From positions 186,001-250,000 of the forward strand of contig JAMPKV010000010.1 of the NCBI GenBank assembly GCA_039962225.1: 64,000 bases of DNA, in the 5' to 3' direction. Numbering within the stretch: the first letter of the stretch is position 1; each line of letters begins with the position of its first letter. Shown piece after piece: positions 48,428 to 58,226 of the stretch. The DNA is from Microcoleus sp. AS-A8. GTDB taxonomy: Bacteria > Cyanobacteriota > Cyanobacteriia > Cyanobacteriales > Coleofasciculaceae. A program made the translations under genes and the position numbers. The notes under the pieces are model-generated. The model was given only the letters and a program-made list of their open reading frames with translations, was not told where the DNA came from and did no database searches.

Positions 48428-48913
48428 ATGAGTATCGTCACGAAATCTATCGTGAATGCAGACGCTGAGGCACGTTATCTGAGCCCTGGCGAACTAGAGC
48501 GGATCAAAGCGTTTGTTACCTCTGGTGAGCGTCGCCTCCGCATCGCTCAAGCTCTGACTGACTCTCGCGAACGCCTTGTTAAGCAAGCGGGTGACGCGCT
48601 GTTCCAGAAGCGTCCTGATATTGTTTCCCCGGGTGGCAACGCCTACGGTGAGGAAATGACCGCTACTTGCTTACGTGATATGGACTACTACCTACGCCTA
48701 GTCACCTACGGAATCGTCTCTGGTGATGTCACCCCCATTGAAGAAATTGGTTTGGTTGGCGTCCGTGAAATGTACAAGTCTTTGGGTACCCCCATCGATG
48801 CAGTTGCAGAAGGCGTTCGGGCGATGAAGAATGCCGCTACTTCCATGATGTCTGGTGACGATGCCTCCGAAGCTGGCTCTTACTTCGACTATGTGATTGG
48901 AGGCTTGCAGTAG
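48428..48913 (+). CDS. apcA: Allophycocyanin alpha subunit
   Basis: A 161-residue phycobiliprotein; [20 protein letters not shown] start and the bilin-attachment Cys81 in [12 protein letters not shown] are the allophycocyanin alpha signature. Binds one phycocyanobilin and forms core trimers with ApcB. Strong ribosome site GGAGGAA. The apcB gene follows 83 bases later, so apcA-apcB are surely one unit. Confidence 0.98.
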   Translation: MSIVTKSIVNADAEARYLSPGELERIKAFVTSGERRLRIAQALTDSRERLVKQAGDALFQKRPDIVSPGGNAYGEEMTATCLRDMDYYLRLVTYGIVSGDVTPIEEIGLVGVREMYKSLGTPIDAVAEGVRAMKNAATSMMSGDDASEAGSYFDYVIGGLQ

Positions 48914-48996
48914 GGTAAGATCCCTACTGTTCCAGACGCGAAACCGCGCATCTGTGCAAAGGATTCAAGAGACTAGGTGAAATAGGAAATCGGATA

Positions 48997-49482
48997 ATGC
49001 AAGACGCAATTACCTCTGTTATTAACTCTTCTGACGTTCAAGGTAAATACTTGGATAGTTCCGCCCTGGATAAGCTTAAGGGCTATTTCAGCACAGGCGA
49101 ACTGCGGGTTCGTGCGGCTACCACCATCAGCGCTAACGCTTCCACGATTGTTAAGGAAGCCGTTGCCAAGTCCTTGCTGTACTCGGATATCACCCGTCCA
49201 GGCGGCAACATGTACACCACCCGCCGCTATGCCGCTTGTATCCGTGACTTGGACTACTATCTGCGTTACGCTACCTATGCGATGTTGGCCGGTGACCCCT
49301 CCATCCTCGATGAGCGCGTACTCAACGGTTTGAAGGAAACCTACAACTCTTTGGGCGTTCCTGTTGGCGCAACCGTTCAAGCTATCCAAGCTATGAAAGA
49401 AGTCACCGCCAGCTTGGTTGGTGCTGATGCTGGTAAGGAAATGGGCGTCTATTTTGATTACATCAGCTCTGGTTTAAGCTAA
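48997..49482 (+). CDS. apcB: Allophycocyanin beta subunit
   Basis: A 161-residue phycobiliprotein; [20 protein letters not shown] start, and Cys81 in [18 protein letters not shown] carries the bilin. Asn71 of GGNMYTT is the site methylated by CpcM in beta subunits. Partner of ApcA in the phycobilisome core. Confidence 0.98.
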   Translation: MQDAITSVINSSDVQGKYLDSSALDKLKGYFSTGELRVRAATTISANASTIVKEAVAKSLLYSDITRPGGNMYTTRRYAACIRDLDYYLRYATYAMLAGDPSILDERVLNGLKETYNSLGVPVGATVQAIQAMKEVTASLVGADAGKEMGVYFDYISSGLS

Positions 49483-49894
49483 GTATTCTCTTAGTTAATT
49501 TCTGAGCTTGTAATTGGTTGTCTACTTAAGGTTTGGGAAGTCACTTGTGAGTGCTAGCTTGTTAGAGGCGAGTCTTGCTGAGATCTTTGTAAAGCAGATG
49601 AGTTTTGACGGTCTAGTATTGACGATTGACTCCCAACCTTTGTTGTGTTAAAGAATAACGGCTTCAAGTTTCACCGTTGTGGTGCAGCCTAATGTGATGT
49701 AGCCAAAGCTTGAGGAAAGCGTTTCAAGTGGCGTGCAAGATGACTAACGCTGAGGCTGAGTTTTCATCACCACGAACCCAAGAATTTTGCAAATTGCAAT
49801 AGCGAACGCCTTAGGCGGTGTGCTACGCGCAATCGCTTCAAAAACTGAATTGAAATTTAAAATTTCTTAACCCATCCACAGGAGAAACAAACCC
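49483..49894. other. Spacer between apcB and apcC
   Basis: 412 bases without a gene. No strong terminator hairpin is seen, so apcC may be read through from apcAB or from an internal promoter. A CGAACGCC...GGCGGTGTGCTACGCGC stretch near 49801-49831 is repeat-like. AGGAG precedes the apcC ATG. Confidence 0.45.
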
Positions 49895-50098
49895 ATGCGA
49901 ATGTTTAAAGTGACGGCGTGCGTTCCTAGCCAAACCCGAATCAGAACGCAGCGGGAATTACAAAATACCTATTTCACGAAACTGGTTCCCTACGATAGCT
50001 GGTTTCGTGAGCAGCAACGGATTATGAAAATGGGCGGCAAAATCGTTAAGGTGGAACTCGCCACAGGTAAACCCGGTACCAATACGGGTCTGCTCTAA
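49895..50098 (+). CDS. apcC: Phycobilisome small core linker
   Basis: A 67-residue core linker (Lc7.8): MRMFKVTACVPSQTRIRTQR, then ELQNTYFTKLVPYDSWFREQ and the basic KMGGKIVKVELATGKPGTNT. Caps and stabilises allophycocyanin trimers at core cylinder ends. Preceded by AGGAG; terminator follows after 30 bases. Confidence 0.97.
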   Translation: MRMFKVTACVPSQTRIRTQRELQNTYFTKLVPYDSWFREQQRIMKMGGKIVKVELATGKPGTNTGLL

Positions 50099-50132
50099 TT
50101 CGGGAAAAACGGATTTCGCTCAGGGAAGAGTA

Positions 50133-50160
50133 GGGGGTTGCCAAGCCCCCCTTTTTTATT
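50133..50160 (+). terminator. Rho-independent terminator of the apc genes
   Basis: GGGGG (50133-50137) and CCCCC (50146-50151) with inner TT/AA pairing form the stem; a six-T run follows immediately. Located 35 bases after apcC. Confidence 0.9.
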
Positions 50161-50296
50161 AAAATGCCGGATCAAAGCCAAGGATAGGCGAATCTTTTGA
50201 GCAGGAATTAGCTATTCTTGATTCAGTGACGTTAGTGTTGTTTACAGTCAAACCGCTGTTCAAAAGCTCTGCGTTGTTGTTAGGGATTAAATATTC

Positions 50297-51508
50297 GTGA
50301 CTCTACGCGATCTGATTTTCTTTGTTAATCCCTCCGCACAAGAATGGGCGCTGAATGCCCGGTTGTTGAAGTGGCTAACGTTTGTGTGGATGTTTATCGG
50401 CTTAGCCGTGCTGTTTTCGGCGTCTTTTCCGAGTGCAGATGCTGAGTTTGGCGATGGGCTGTATTACTTCAAGCGGCAGCTAATTTGGGTGGCGTTAGGA
50501 TTGATCGGGTTTAACTTGGTGGTGCGATCGCCCCTGCGTTATACCCTGAACATAGCTCACTGGTTTGTGATCACGCTGTTGGTGTTTCTGTTCATCACCC
50601 TGCTTCCGGGTGTCGGCACTACCGTTAATGGTGCAACTCGATGGATAGCCATTGGCCCTGTGCCCCTACAACCTTCAGAGTTAATTAAACCCTTTTTGGT
50701 ACTACAGAGTGCCCGAATTTTTGGGCAGTGGAAGCGAATTCACGGTCGAGTACGCTTGTTCTGGCTGGGAATTTTTGTTCTCGTGCTTCTGGGAATTCTG
50801 CTACAGCCGAATCTCAGTACTACAGCCTTGTGCGGTATGACATTGTGGCTCATCGCCTTGGCGGCAGGATTGCCTTATTCCTATCTGGGAGGAACAGCAT
50901 TAGGCGGTTTAATGCTCGGTTTTATCAGTCTTAGCCTCAAAGAATACCAACGGCGTCGGGTGATGTCGTTCCTCAATCCTTGGTCTGACCCGATGAACGA
51001 TGGCTACCAACTGGTTCAAAGCCTGCTGGCGGTTGGTTCGGGTGGCACTTGGGGTTCTGGGTTTGGGCTATCGCAACAAAAGCTGTTTTATTTACCGATT
51101 CAGTACACCGATTTTATCTTTGCCGTATTTGCTGAAGAATTTGGCTTCGCGGGTAGTGTGTTGATGCTGGGGCTGATCATGACTTACGCGACGGTGGCGG
51201 TTAGGGTGGCGTTAAAGGCGCGAAATACGGTTCATCAGCTCATTGCGATCGGAGCCATGATTTTGATTGTGGGGCAGTCGTTGTTAAATATTGGTGTCGC
51301 TACTGGCGTTCTACCAACAACGGGTTTACCGTTTCCCTTCTTTAGTTATGGCGGCAATTCCATGATTGCCAGTTTGGTGGCAGCAGGACTGCTGATTCGG
51401 GTGGCACGAGAAAGTAGTGAGGCGGAGGTTGTGCCTATACAACCGAATCCCCCGTCGGCAGCAGAACGGCGACGGCAAAGGCGGCAGAAACCACAGGTAC
51501 AACGGTAA
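50297..51508 (+). CDS. ftsW: Cell division protein, peptidoglycan polymerase FtsW
   Basis: A 403-residue SEDS protein. Ten hydrophobic segments; signature elements GATRWIAIGPVPLQPSELIKPF, VQSLLAVGSGGTWGSGFG, TDFIFAVFAEEFGFAG and TGLPFPFFSYGGNSM. FtsW polymerises lipid II into septal peptidoglycan together with FtsI; RodA is the alternative, but the overall form (N-terminal soluble tail with PSAQEWALNARLLKW) fits cyanobacterial FtsW. Starts at GTG 50297. The basic C-terminal tail (RRRQRRQKPQVQR) is cytoplasmic. Confidence 0.92.
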   Translation: MTLRDLIFFVNPSAQEWALNARLLKWLTFVWMFIGLAVLFSASFPSADAEFGDGLYYFKRQLIWVALGLIGFNLVVRSPLRYTLNIAHWFVITLLVFLFITLLPGVGTTVNGATRWIAIGPVPLQPSELIKPFLVLQSARIFGQWKRIHGRVRLFWLGIFVLVLLGILLQPNLSTTALCGMTLWLIALAAGLPYSYLGGTALGGLMLGFISLSLKEYQRRRVMSFLNPWSDPMNDGYQLVQSLLAVGSGGTWGSGFGLSQQKLFYLPIQYTDFIFAVFAEEFGFAGSVLMLGLIMTYATVAVRVALKARNTVHQLIAIGAMILIVGQSLLNIGVATGVLPTTGLPFPFFSYGGNSMIASLVAAGLLIRVARESSEAEVVPIQPNPPSAAERRRQRRQKPQVQR

Positions 51509-51659
51509 CTAACTGCAAATAGGCTAGAGACGCTAGACCAGCGAGCGATCGTTACTGATGATAGGAATGATGGGCGATCGCGTACCCTGCGCTCTCTTAT
51601 CGAGCAATATGGGTGAAGCAAAGGAAATGCGATCGCATCCATACAAATCCACCGTTACT

Positions 51660-53342
51660 CTACAAGCGCCAAACTTTCTTGAGGATACCAATCAGCTCTT
51701 TCTGTCGCCGCTCGATTACTTCTGGATTCCATTCCTGTTCATTCAGAACTTGGGTTGTTAGCGCAAAGGGTGAAATGCCTGTTTTAGTGGTGAAATACTT
51801 CTGCTTTTTGATCTCAAAGTCATAGTTTTGTGCCTGAGTGTTTTTCCAACAGGAGAGCAAAACTAAATTTCCTAGACGGTGTACATATCTTTCCCGTTCT
51901 TCCAGGCTGGGGAAGCATTTCACCCACACACTGTCAGGAGCTGGATTTTTCGGTAACACATGCTCGACAGTAATGTTAGAGAAGTTATACGCAGCTTCAC
52001 CTTCTGAAAGAGCCGCGTCTAAACGCAGCAAGACATAGAGACGAATCTTTTTCATCAGGTATAGGTCACCATCCAACATATTGAGAAGAGTATTCTTTTC
52101 TTCAGACATAATCTGAAGAGGAGAATCAGGCGTGTACAAATCTGCCCCACTCTCGATGACATTTAGCAAGCGACCATAACGTTCAATGCGTTCATTAATA
52201 TTTGCCCGTCGAATCATTAAACCAGCAGCAAGGCGTTCTAAATCGGTAAAAAATTGCACCAGTTGGTCGGGGTGATTTTGATTACGGGATAGGAATAGAA
52301 TGGCTGGCGGTATCCAGTCAGAATTATCGATCTGGTTTAACTGTTTAAACAGTTTATTGACTTCTTCGGCACGTTGTTCACTTTGATAGCTTGCATTTTT
52401 GATATCGTAAAAAGCATCAGCCAAAGGACGCAAAACTTTATCAATGAAATGCTGAGGATTATCAGAGGGTTTAACATGTTCGCGGATTCCATTGATTACG
52501 CTGCCACTAAGTTTTGCCTTACGGTAAATCATGCGGATGTGAGTAAAGAGGTCTTTGAACACTTCGCGACCCAACTCTTCCTGAATATCTTCCCACTTAG
52601 ACGTGAAGGCTTTCCTTTGTTCTTGAGGAATTTTTCCAATAATCTCAGCCTTTAAGATGTCCGTAAGTGAAAGATCTAAGCCCCGTTCATTCATTACAGA
52701 AAATATCCGATATGCCGAGTCCAAGTCTGGCGTTGAGACTATAACCAAGAAACATCGGTTAATGATGAACTGCCCCAGACGAACTCGCTGAGAATCGGAA
52801 AATTCTTGTAATCGATTAATGAACAATAGGGCGTTATCTTTAATATTTTTCTGGCTATCCGAAAGTGCAGCCGAGTTTAAATTTTTGAGGTTAGCGATAC
52901 CACCTTCATCCTGAATGTATTCCTTGAAAAAGGCTGCATCTCGCTCCGCTAAAGTCAAACGGTAACGGTTAGGAATGTCAAGGAACGGGTCACTTTCTTC
53001 GTAGAGCAACTTAGTTATAGCATTGGCAAATTTAGTTAATACCAACGTCCGCAGAGCTGAAAGCAGTATTGTGAGAGTGGACAAACGTTGCTGACCATCC
53101 ACAACTTCCGCATCTGGTTTATCTCCCTTTATTAATACAATGCTTCCCAGAAAGTAGGGGTTTACCTGATCAATCGGTTCTTTACCATCTCCCAATGCTG
53201 TGAGCAAGTCTTCAATCAGTTCTCCAGCTTGCTCGGTAGTCCATGCATAGGGACGCTGATATAGGGGGATGGTGAAGACAAAGTCATTGCTAAATACTTT
53301 ATGGATGGGATACTCAGTAGCCTGAATTTTGACGAGACTCAT
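51660..53342 (-). CDS. Single-chain GmrSD-like DUF262/DUF1524 protein, likely phage defence
   Basis: A 560-residue protein (start ATG 53342; 53348 also open). The DUF262 domain carries IPLYQRPYAW and VVDGQQRLST (the ParB-like NTPase motif). The C-terminal DUF1524 has the HNH-type EHVLPKNP near residue 460, then RLGNLVLLSCWKNTQAQN. Fusion of both is the GmrSD type IV restriction architecture (cleaving modified phage DNA), also used by BrxU and SspE. It lies alone between ftsW and bioF with no visible modification partner. The family makes DNA-modification-dependent defence likely; specificity is unknown. Confidence 0.85.
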   Translation of the reverse strand: MSLVKIQATEYPIHKVFSNDFVFTIPLYQRPYAWTTEQAGELIEDLLTALGDGKEPIDQVNPYFLGSIVLIKGDKPDAEVVDGQQRLSTLTILLSALRTLVLTKFANAITKLLYEESDPFLDIPNRYRLTLAERDAAFFKEYIQDEGGIANLKNLNSAALSDSQKNIKDNALLFINRLQEFSDSQRVRLGQFIINRCFLVIVSTPDLDSAYRIFSVMNERGLDLSLTDILKAEIIGKIPQEQRKAFTSKWEDIQEELGREVFKDLFTHIRMIYRKAKLSGSVINGIREHVKPSDNPQHFIDKVLRPLADAFYDIKNASYQSEQRAEEVNKLFKQLNQIDNSDWIPPAILFLSRNQNHPDQLVQFFTDLERLAAGLMIRRANINERIERYGRLLNVIESGADLYTPDSPLQIMSEEKNTLLNMLDGDLYLMKKIRLYVLLRLDAALSEGEAAYNFSNITVEHVLPKNPAPDSVWVKCFPSLEERERYVHRLGNLVLLSCWKNTQAQNYDFEIKKQKYFTTKTGISPFALTTQVLNEQEWNPEVIERRQKELIGILKKVWRL

Positions 53343-53436
53343 GCACAACTCCTTTTGTGGGCTTAGATGGCAACAGTTTCTCTAACTTTAGTCTTCCTTG
53401 TTCTAGCAAAAGTTGCTCTGTCCGTCTTGCTTTGAG

Positions 53437-54612
53437 TCATTCAGTCCAAGCGATCGCACTCAAAACATCTACTAGTTTCTGCAAGTGCTCGAGTTCGTGA
53501 GTTGCCATCACCGAGAGGCGAATTCGACTGGTGGGAACCGTAGGAGGACGGATAGCTGGGGCAAAAATTCCAGCATCTTTCAGCTTGTTTCCAACCTTAA
53601 GAGCATCGGTTGCACTTGCCAATTGAATGCAAAGGATGGGCGACTCGGAGGGTAACAGTTTGAGATGAGGTAGTTTCTGAGTGATTAACTGCTTGAGGGT
53701 TTCCACATTGTGATGGAGTTGGGTACGGCGTTCCGCTTCTTGTTGGACAATCTGAATGGCGGCTAAGGCGGCAGCCGTGTCAGCCGGGGATAAAGCCGTG
53801 GTGTAAATCCAACTGGGGGCGCGATTTCGCAGGAAGTCAATGAGAGTCGCTGAACCCGCCACATATCCCCCTAAACTGCCTAAGGCTTTACTTAAGGTGC
53901 CCACTTGAATCAGGGGTTTTCCGGTACAGCCGAAGTGTTCCACACATCCAGCACCCGTGCCTCCCAATACTCCCGTCGCATGAGCCTCATCTACGAGCAC
54001 CATACAACTAAATTTTTCAGCGAGTTCCAAGATCTCTGGCAATGGACAAACGTCACCATCCATGCTGAAAACGCTGTCGGTGGTAATTAGGCAACGGCGG
54101 TAGTGTTGTCGGTATTGAGTTAGCTGGCTGTTTAAATCTTCAATATCCGCGTGAGCATAGTCCACAACAACTGCACCGCTCAAAATTGCCCCATTTTTCA
54201 GGCTGGAGTGATTGTACTGATCGGCTAAAATTAAATCCCGCTTCCCCATTAAAGCGGCGATGGTGCCTAAGTTCGCCAGATACCCGGAACTGAATACGAG
54301 AGCATCTTCGGTTTGTTTGAGGGATGCGATCGCATTTTCCAATTCTCGATGCAGTTTCCGATGTCCGCTCAGCAATCGAGAGCCTGTGCTACCTGTACCA
54401 TATTCTTGAGTCGCTGCGATCGCCGCTTGAATCAGACGCTCATCCCCCGCCAACCCTAGATAGTCGTTACTGGCAAAATTAATCACTTCGCGTCCTTCCA
54501 GTTGCACAATGGCACCGGAGCGACTTTGGATGGTTTGCACCGAGCGATACCAATCAGCTTTGTGGATGGTTATGAGAGATTGTTCTATCCAGTGGTATGA
54601 ATCGGTTAGCAT
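53437..54612 (-). CDS. bioF: 8-amino-7-oxononanoate synthase
   Basis: A 391-residue alpha-oxoamine synthase. [15 protein letters not shown] start motif, [29 protein letters not shown] with Asp208 for the pyridine ring and the PLP Lys242 in [13 protein letters not shown]. Catalyses condensation of pimeloyl-CoA/ACP with alanine, first step of biotin ring formation. The alternative within the superfamily (serine palmitoyltransferase, KBL) is less likely given the [12 protein letters not shown] and C-terminal [20 protein letters not shown] 25-base gap follows the small gene at 54638. Confidence 0.9.
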   Translation of the reverse strand: MLTDSYHWIEQSLITIHKADWYRSVQTIQSRSGAIVQLEGREVINFASNDYLGLAGDERLIQAAIAATQEYGTGSTGSRLLSGHRKLHRELENAIASLKQTEDALVFSSGYLANLGTIAALMGKRDLILADQYNHSSLKNGAILSGAVVVDYAHADIEDLNSQLTQYRQHYRRCLITTDSVFSMDGDVCPLPEILELAEKFSCMVLVDEAHATGVLGGTGAGCVEHFGCTGKPLIQVGTLSKALGSLGGYVAGSATLIDFLRNRAPSWIYTTALSPADTAAALAAIQIVQQEAERRTQLHHNVETLKQLITQKLPHLKLLPSESPILCIQLASATDALKVGNKLKDAGIFAPAIRPPTVPTSRIRLSVMATHELEHLQKLVDVLSAIAWTE

Positions 54613-54637
54613 CAGCGTCAGTCAGCATTGAGCATAA

Positions 54638-54883
54638 TCAGGATTCTGGTTCTGGGGAAGTCTCTGTTTCTGGGGGAATCTCGGTATATTCAATTTCAGC
54701 ACTGTTACCTTTAACTGGCGGTAATCGTTCCACTAAGCCCATTTCAAAGGCAACATCTGGCAATTCACCCACGATATATTTTCCGGGCTGAAACAATCCC
54801 CCAGGGGTAAAACACATCTGTCGGAGTTGAACAACTTCACCAGGGGCAAACATTCCCCTGAACATTTTGCGCTCAAGTCCCAT
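54638..54883 (-). CDS. Small protein upstream of bioF
   Basis: An 81-residue soluble protein (MGLERKMFRGMFAPGEVVQL onward, PGGLFQPGKYIVGELPD) with an acidic, proline-rich tail PPETETSPEPES. The compact beta-rich core is protein-like. It precedes bioF by 25 bases on the same strand, so co-transcription is likely, but no family or biotin role can be claimed. Confidence 0.6.
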   Translation of the reverse strand: MGLERKMFRGMFAPGEVVQLRQMCFTPGGLFQPGKYIVGELPDVAFEMGLVERLPPVKGNSAEIEYTEIPPETETSPEPES

Positions 54884-55002
54884 AATTCCCTCTCGTGCCT
54901 CAATCTCGATACTCTTTAATTCTAAATATTCAACAACATTAATTCAAGGTTCCCATCCGTCTTGAGGAGCAATCCGGGTTATTTAATATTCATGATTATT
55001 AG
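54884..55002. other. Spacer
   Basis: AT-rich sequence between the small minus-strand gene and the GNAT remnant; no feature recognised. Confidence 0.3.
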
Positions 55003-55335
55003 CATAAATGCCAAGGAGAATTTTGGATTGCTTTAGATAATTATCAAGGGGTTAACACCATTGAACTGTTAGACATGGGTTATCATCAAGCCGCGCCTCA
55101 TAAATTCTTTATACGTAAAGATTATAGACGAAAAAATATTGGAGTTGGTCAGCGACTTGTCGATAGCCTTTTAAATTGGGCTAAAGCTCAATCCATTCAG
55201 ATCATTTATCCAGGAACAACAGAAGCCTATAAAAACGCTCAGCAATTTTAGGAAAAAATCCTTTTATCGAAGTGACACAGCCAATTTTACCCAATAGTTT
55301 GTCTTTGGTAAAATTAGATACAAAATTCATAAAGA
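55003..55335 (+). pseudogene. Decayed GNAT N-acetyltransferase
   Basis: The plus-strand frame from 55003 gives QGEFWIALDNYQGVNTIELL, then FFIRKDYRRKNIGVGQRLVD, which is the GNAT acetyl-CoA motif (R-x-x-x-I-G-V-G), then SIQIIYPGTTEAYKNAQQF. A stop (TAG at about 55249) interrupts; shifting one frame gives LGKNPFIEVTQPILPNSLSL, then KLDTKF, the family's C-terminal strand. The N-terminal beta strands and start codon are missing (in-frame TAG at 55000). So both an N-terminal loss and a frameshift are present. Confidence 0.8.
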
Positions 55336-55567
55336 TGAGCTGTGTAGGCGTGGCTTTCAAGAGGGCGATAGCTCCCCTTCGATTAGCTTTTATACAAGCC
55401 TAGCTACCAATTAAGAAATTTAGGATTGCCAAAAATTTATTCTCTAATTGTGGTAATTATAAGAGAGCCTTGGGATGCCTTAGCCAAGTCATAACGAAGC
55501 GGTAGCGACCTGAGAATAATTAGTACTAGCACTTGTCGATAGCTGCCGTTTATAATATTAGTAACTA
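55336..55567. other. Spacer upstream of the 151-residue gene
   Basis: AT-rich sequence, with GTAGGCGTGGCTTTCAAGAGGGCGATAG directly after the GNAT remnant. No gene or hairpin was recognised. Confidence 0.3.
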
Positions 55568-56023
55568 ATGTCAGACACTCCTCAATATTTTCTCTCTTCA
55601 GATAAACCCGTAGTCGAGAAAAAAGGAATCATGAAGACCCTCAAAGAAATCCAAGAAATTGCGTTGGACATGTCACTGAGATTTGAAGATCCGCAATCGG
55701 TAAAGCTTCAAATCAAGCGGATTACATTCGCTCAAAAGCAACTTCGATCTATCAAGAAAGAACTCAATGCAACGCTACGCGATATTAACCAGCAAACCTC
55801 TCAGTCTAAGGCTGATAGTATTTTCTCTGGTGGCTTAGATATTTTCGGAGAGCGTAAGTGGGCGGGAAAAGTGAGGATAGCGACTCGACGCGCCATTGCC
55901 CGAAAAAAGCAAGCCGCACAACAGCCTTATCTTGAGCTAAAAGAAGCGATTGATGATTTTATCTTGGAAGGCGATAGATTAAAGCTAATGGCAGAAGAAT
56001 ATCTCCTTAGCCATCAGCGGTAG
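55568..56023 (+). CDS. Helical protein of unknown function
   Basis: A 151-residue mostly alpha-helical, charged protein: MKTLKEIQEIALDMSLRFED, KRITFAQKQLRSIKKELNAT, then a glycine-rich link (FSGGLDIFGERKWAGKVRI), ARRAIARKKQAAQQPYLELK and a final helix. ATG 55568 is likely, though ATG 55631 (MKTLKE) is an alternative. I do not recognise a family; a coiled-coil or small-molecule binding scaffold is likely. Confidence 0.55.
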   Translation: MSDTPQYFLSSDKPVVEKKGIMKTLKEIQEIALDMSLRFEDPQSVKLQIKRITFAQKQLRSIKKELNATLRDINQQTSQSKADSIFSGGLDIFGERKWAGKVRIATRRAIARKKQAAQQPYLELKEAIDDFILEGDRLKLMAEEYLLSHQR

Positions 56024-56418
56024 GAAAGGAGTCACAGGATTTTTCTCACAAGTAAACTTGAGGGAAATGAAGATTAATGTGTAGTGCTTGGTTTTAATTA
56101 ATTTTAATCTGTTACCAGGGAATTAATTCCTTGGCGAGTGTTACTGATTAAGCTGAGCCACATCTAGGCAAGCACTATCATTAGTGTTCAAACTTTTCTA
56201 GGATGGGCATCCTGCCCGTCCTGCTCATGCTAGTTAAATATAAAATAGCTGATTAACAATTGGTAAAACAATAGGGGCGATCGCTTTCTGTAATCGCCCC
56301 TATTTAATCCGTATCGCTTTTATACAGAATACCAAGTTGCATTCATCCGTAGCACATTCATTTTTGCCGCGTCTTGGCGTCTGCTTGAATTATTAAGTTT
56401 GAACGCAACTGCGTCTAA
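56024..56418. other. Convergent spacer with hairpin repeat
   Basis: A 395-base region between convergent genes. It contains the inverted repeat at 56270-56304 and a palindromic GATGGGCATCCTGCCCGTCC at about 56202-56221. No gene. Confidence 0.5.
56270..56304. terminator. Inverted repeat between convergent genes
   Basis: AATAGGGGCGAT (56270-56281) pairs with ATCGCCCCTATT (56293-56304), a perfect 12-bp stem and 11-base loop containing CGCTTTC. A weak T/A-run lies on each side (TTAATC; GTTTTACC on minus). It is probably a bidirectional terminator for the convergent TPR and unknown genes, and shares its core with 42837-42902. Confidence 0.65.
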
Positions 56419-57909
56419 CTACGGCTGAAGCTTTTTAATTGTCTCTACTATTTCCTGAGAAGATTTAACATCCCCTTGCTCCTGGAAAAGTTTCGCGGCG
56501 GCTTGTAAATCCTCGATCGCTTTTTGCTTGTCCCCAAAACGGCTGTAAGCGAAACCTCGACAGGTAAGCGTCGTGGCATCATTCCCATTCATTTGCAAGA
56601 CGTGATTAAAATCTGCAATGGCTCCCGGAAAGTCTCCTATCTGAAGCTTTTCTACCCCTTGATGATAGTAATCTTTCGGCGTTTGTCCAACTGTAACCGC
56701 TGGTGTTGATTGTAAAGATGACTGGTTATTCAAAGAGAGATTTTTAGCCGTTTCTAAATCCTCTAATGCACCTTCGTAGTCTCTCAGAGCAGAACGAACA
56801 GTACTGCGTCGGTTGTAGGCTTCAAGATGATTGGGGTCGAGATTTAATACTTGATTAAACGCATTGAGTGCTGCGTGATAATCCCCGGATTCATATCTCA
56901 GATTACCCTGGAGCATCAAACCTTGGATCAGTTGCTGATTTTCATCCTCTACAGCACCCAATTCCTGGCTAAAAGCCGGAGCCATTTGACTAAAAAATGC
57001 CTTCGCCGAAACGGAATCGAGATGCAGCGCTTGGTCAAAATCTTCCAGACTTCCCCAATTATCACCCACTTGCAAACGGGTATAACCCCGGTTGAGGTAA
57101 GCTTGTGTATAGTTAGGATTCAGTTTTAGGGCTTCGTTAAAATCTGCGATCGCCTCTTGATATTCTCCCAACCCGATGCGATTTAACCCTCGGTTAAAGT
57201 AACCTTCGGCAAGATTGGGATTAATGTTTAAAGCTTGGTTATAATCTTCCATGGCTTTTGGATAATCTTCTAATTCAAAATGAGCCATACCTCGGTATAG
57301 GTAGGCTTTAGGTAAATTGGGATTAATATTCAGAGCTGCATTGCAATCTGCGATCGCTTCCTGATAATCCGCTAATTCCACACGCAGTGGAATTCGATTC
57401 AAATAAGTTTTGATATGCTTAGCATCAATCTGCAACGCTTGGTTATAATCCTGCATGGCTCCCCAGCGATCGCCTAAAACAGCACGGACAAAACCTCGCT
57501 CATTGTAAGCCTCTGCATTGTGAGGATTAACCCGCAACACTTGGCTATAATCATTGATTGCTCCGAGATAATCGCCCTTCTTATAGCGACTCATCCCTCG
57601 ATAATAGTAAACCTCGGCAAAATCAGCATTGAACCGCAAAGCTTGGTTAAAGTCTTGAATAGCACCGCGATAATCCCCGCGATGAAATTTATTGAGTCCT
57701 TGCTTAAAAGATTCCGAGGCTTCTAGAGTTACCACTCCTGTAATCGCCGGCTTCATTGGCAGCGCTAGAGGCTCTAAAGAGTTGCCTGCAACCGCTTGCT
57801 GTTGACTCGCTAAATCCAATTCTTCCGTCAGGCTAGAAAAATTCCTGGACACTCTCCCCTTCCCTGATAAAACCATGATGTCGTTTTGTCGCTCATTGTC
57901 GCTGCTCAT
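56419..57909 (-). CDS. TPR repeat protein, classic 34-residue type
   Basis: A 496-residue protein with about eleven TPR units of the 34-residue type (for example YYYRGMSRYKKGDYLGAIND and AYNERGFVRAVLGD), two spans per group, ending in AIEDLQAAAKLFQEQGD. No signal peptide or membrane segment; an N-terminal 60-residue low-complexity region precedes the repeats. TPR arrays are protein-protein scaffolds. It is different from the CHAT-linked TPRs in this window. Neighbours give no partner. Confidence 0.88.
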   Translation of the reverse strand: MSSDNERQNDIMVLSGKGRVSRNFSSLTEELDLASQQQAVAGNSLEPLALPMKPAITGVVTLEASESFKQGLNKFHRGDYRGAIQDFNQALRFNADFAEVYYYRGMSRYKKGDYLGAINDYSQVLRVNPHNAEAYNERGFVRAVLGDRWGAMQDYNQALQIDAKHIKTYLNRIPLRVELADYQEAIADCNAALNINPNLPKAYLYRGMAHFELEDYPKAMEDYNQALNINPNLAEGYFNRGLNRIGLGEYQEAIADFNEALKLNPNYTQAYLNRGYTRLQVGDNWGSLEDFDQALHLDSVSAKAFFSQMAPAFSQELGAVEDENQQLIQGLMLQGNLRYESGDYHAALNAFNQVLNLDPNHLEAYNRRSTVRSALRDYEGALEDLETAKNLSLNNQSSLQSTPAVTVGQTPKDYYHQGVEKLQIGDFPGAIADFNHVLQMNGNDATTLTCRGFAYSRFGDKQKAIEDLQAAAKLFQEQGDVKSSQEIVETIKKLQP

Positions 57910-58226
57910 ATCCGCAAGCCCAACTTTTCCTCTCCTCTAGCTGTAAGTTTCATCGGAACCATCGGTTTATCCGGTAGAAACGCCATTTCCCCTAGACAGT
58001 TTTGTCCAGTCTCCCGTACAGTCATCACTGTAGTTGTTAGCGAAAAAACTCAACTGAAGGTTGTAGGATGAAGTCTGAAATTACCCCATCTCTCATCCAA
58101 TCTTCATCGTTTTGGGACAGCTCGCGAAAGATTCGCTAAATACCGTGAATGTCAACAGCTCCAAAGAGTTCCCATTACCCATTACCCGTCTTGAAGATAT
58201 GCAAGTTCCAGGCAAGACAGCTTATC
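57910..58226. other. Spacer between the TPR gene and the GT-C-like gene
   Basis: A 317-base gap upstream of the TPR gene and downstream of the membrane protein. It probably holds the TPR promoter (minus strand). No terminator hairpin with a T-run was recognised, and open frames here lack protein-like composition. Confidence 0.4.

Noticed and set aside
57886-58071. Plus-strand ORF upstream of the TPR gene
   Set aside because: Overlaps the TPR start on the other strand and has no protein-like composition or ribosome site.
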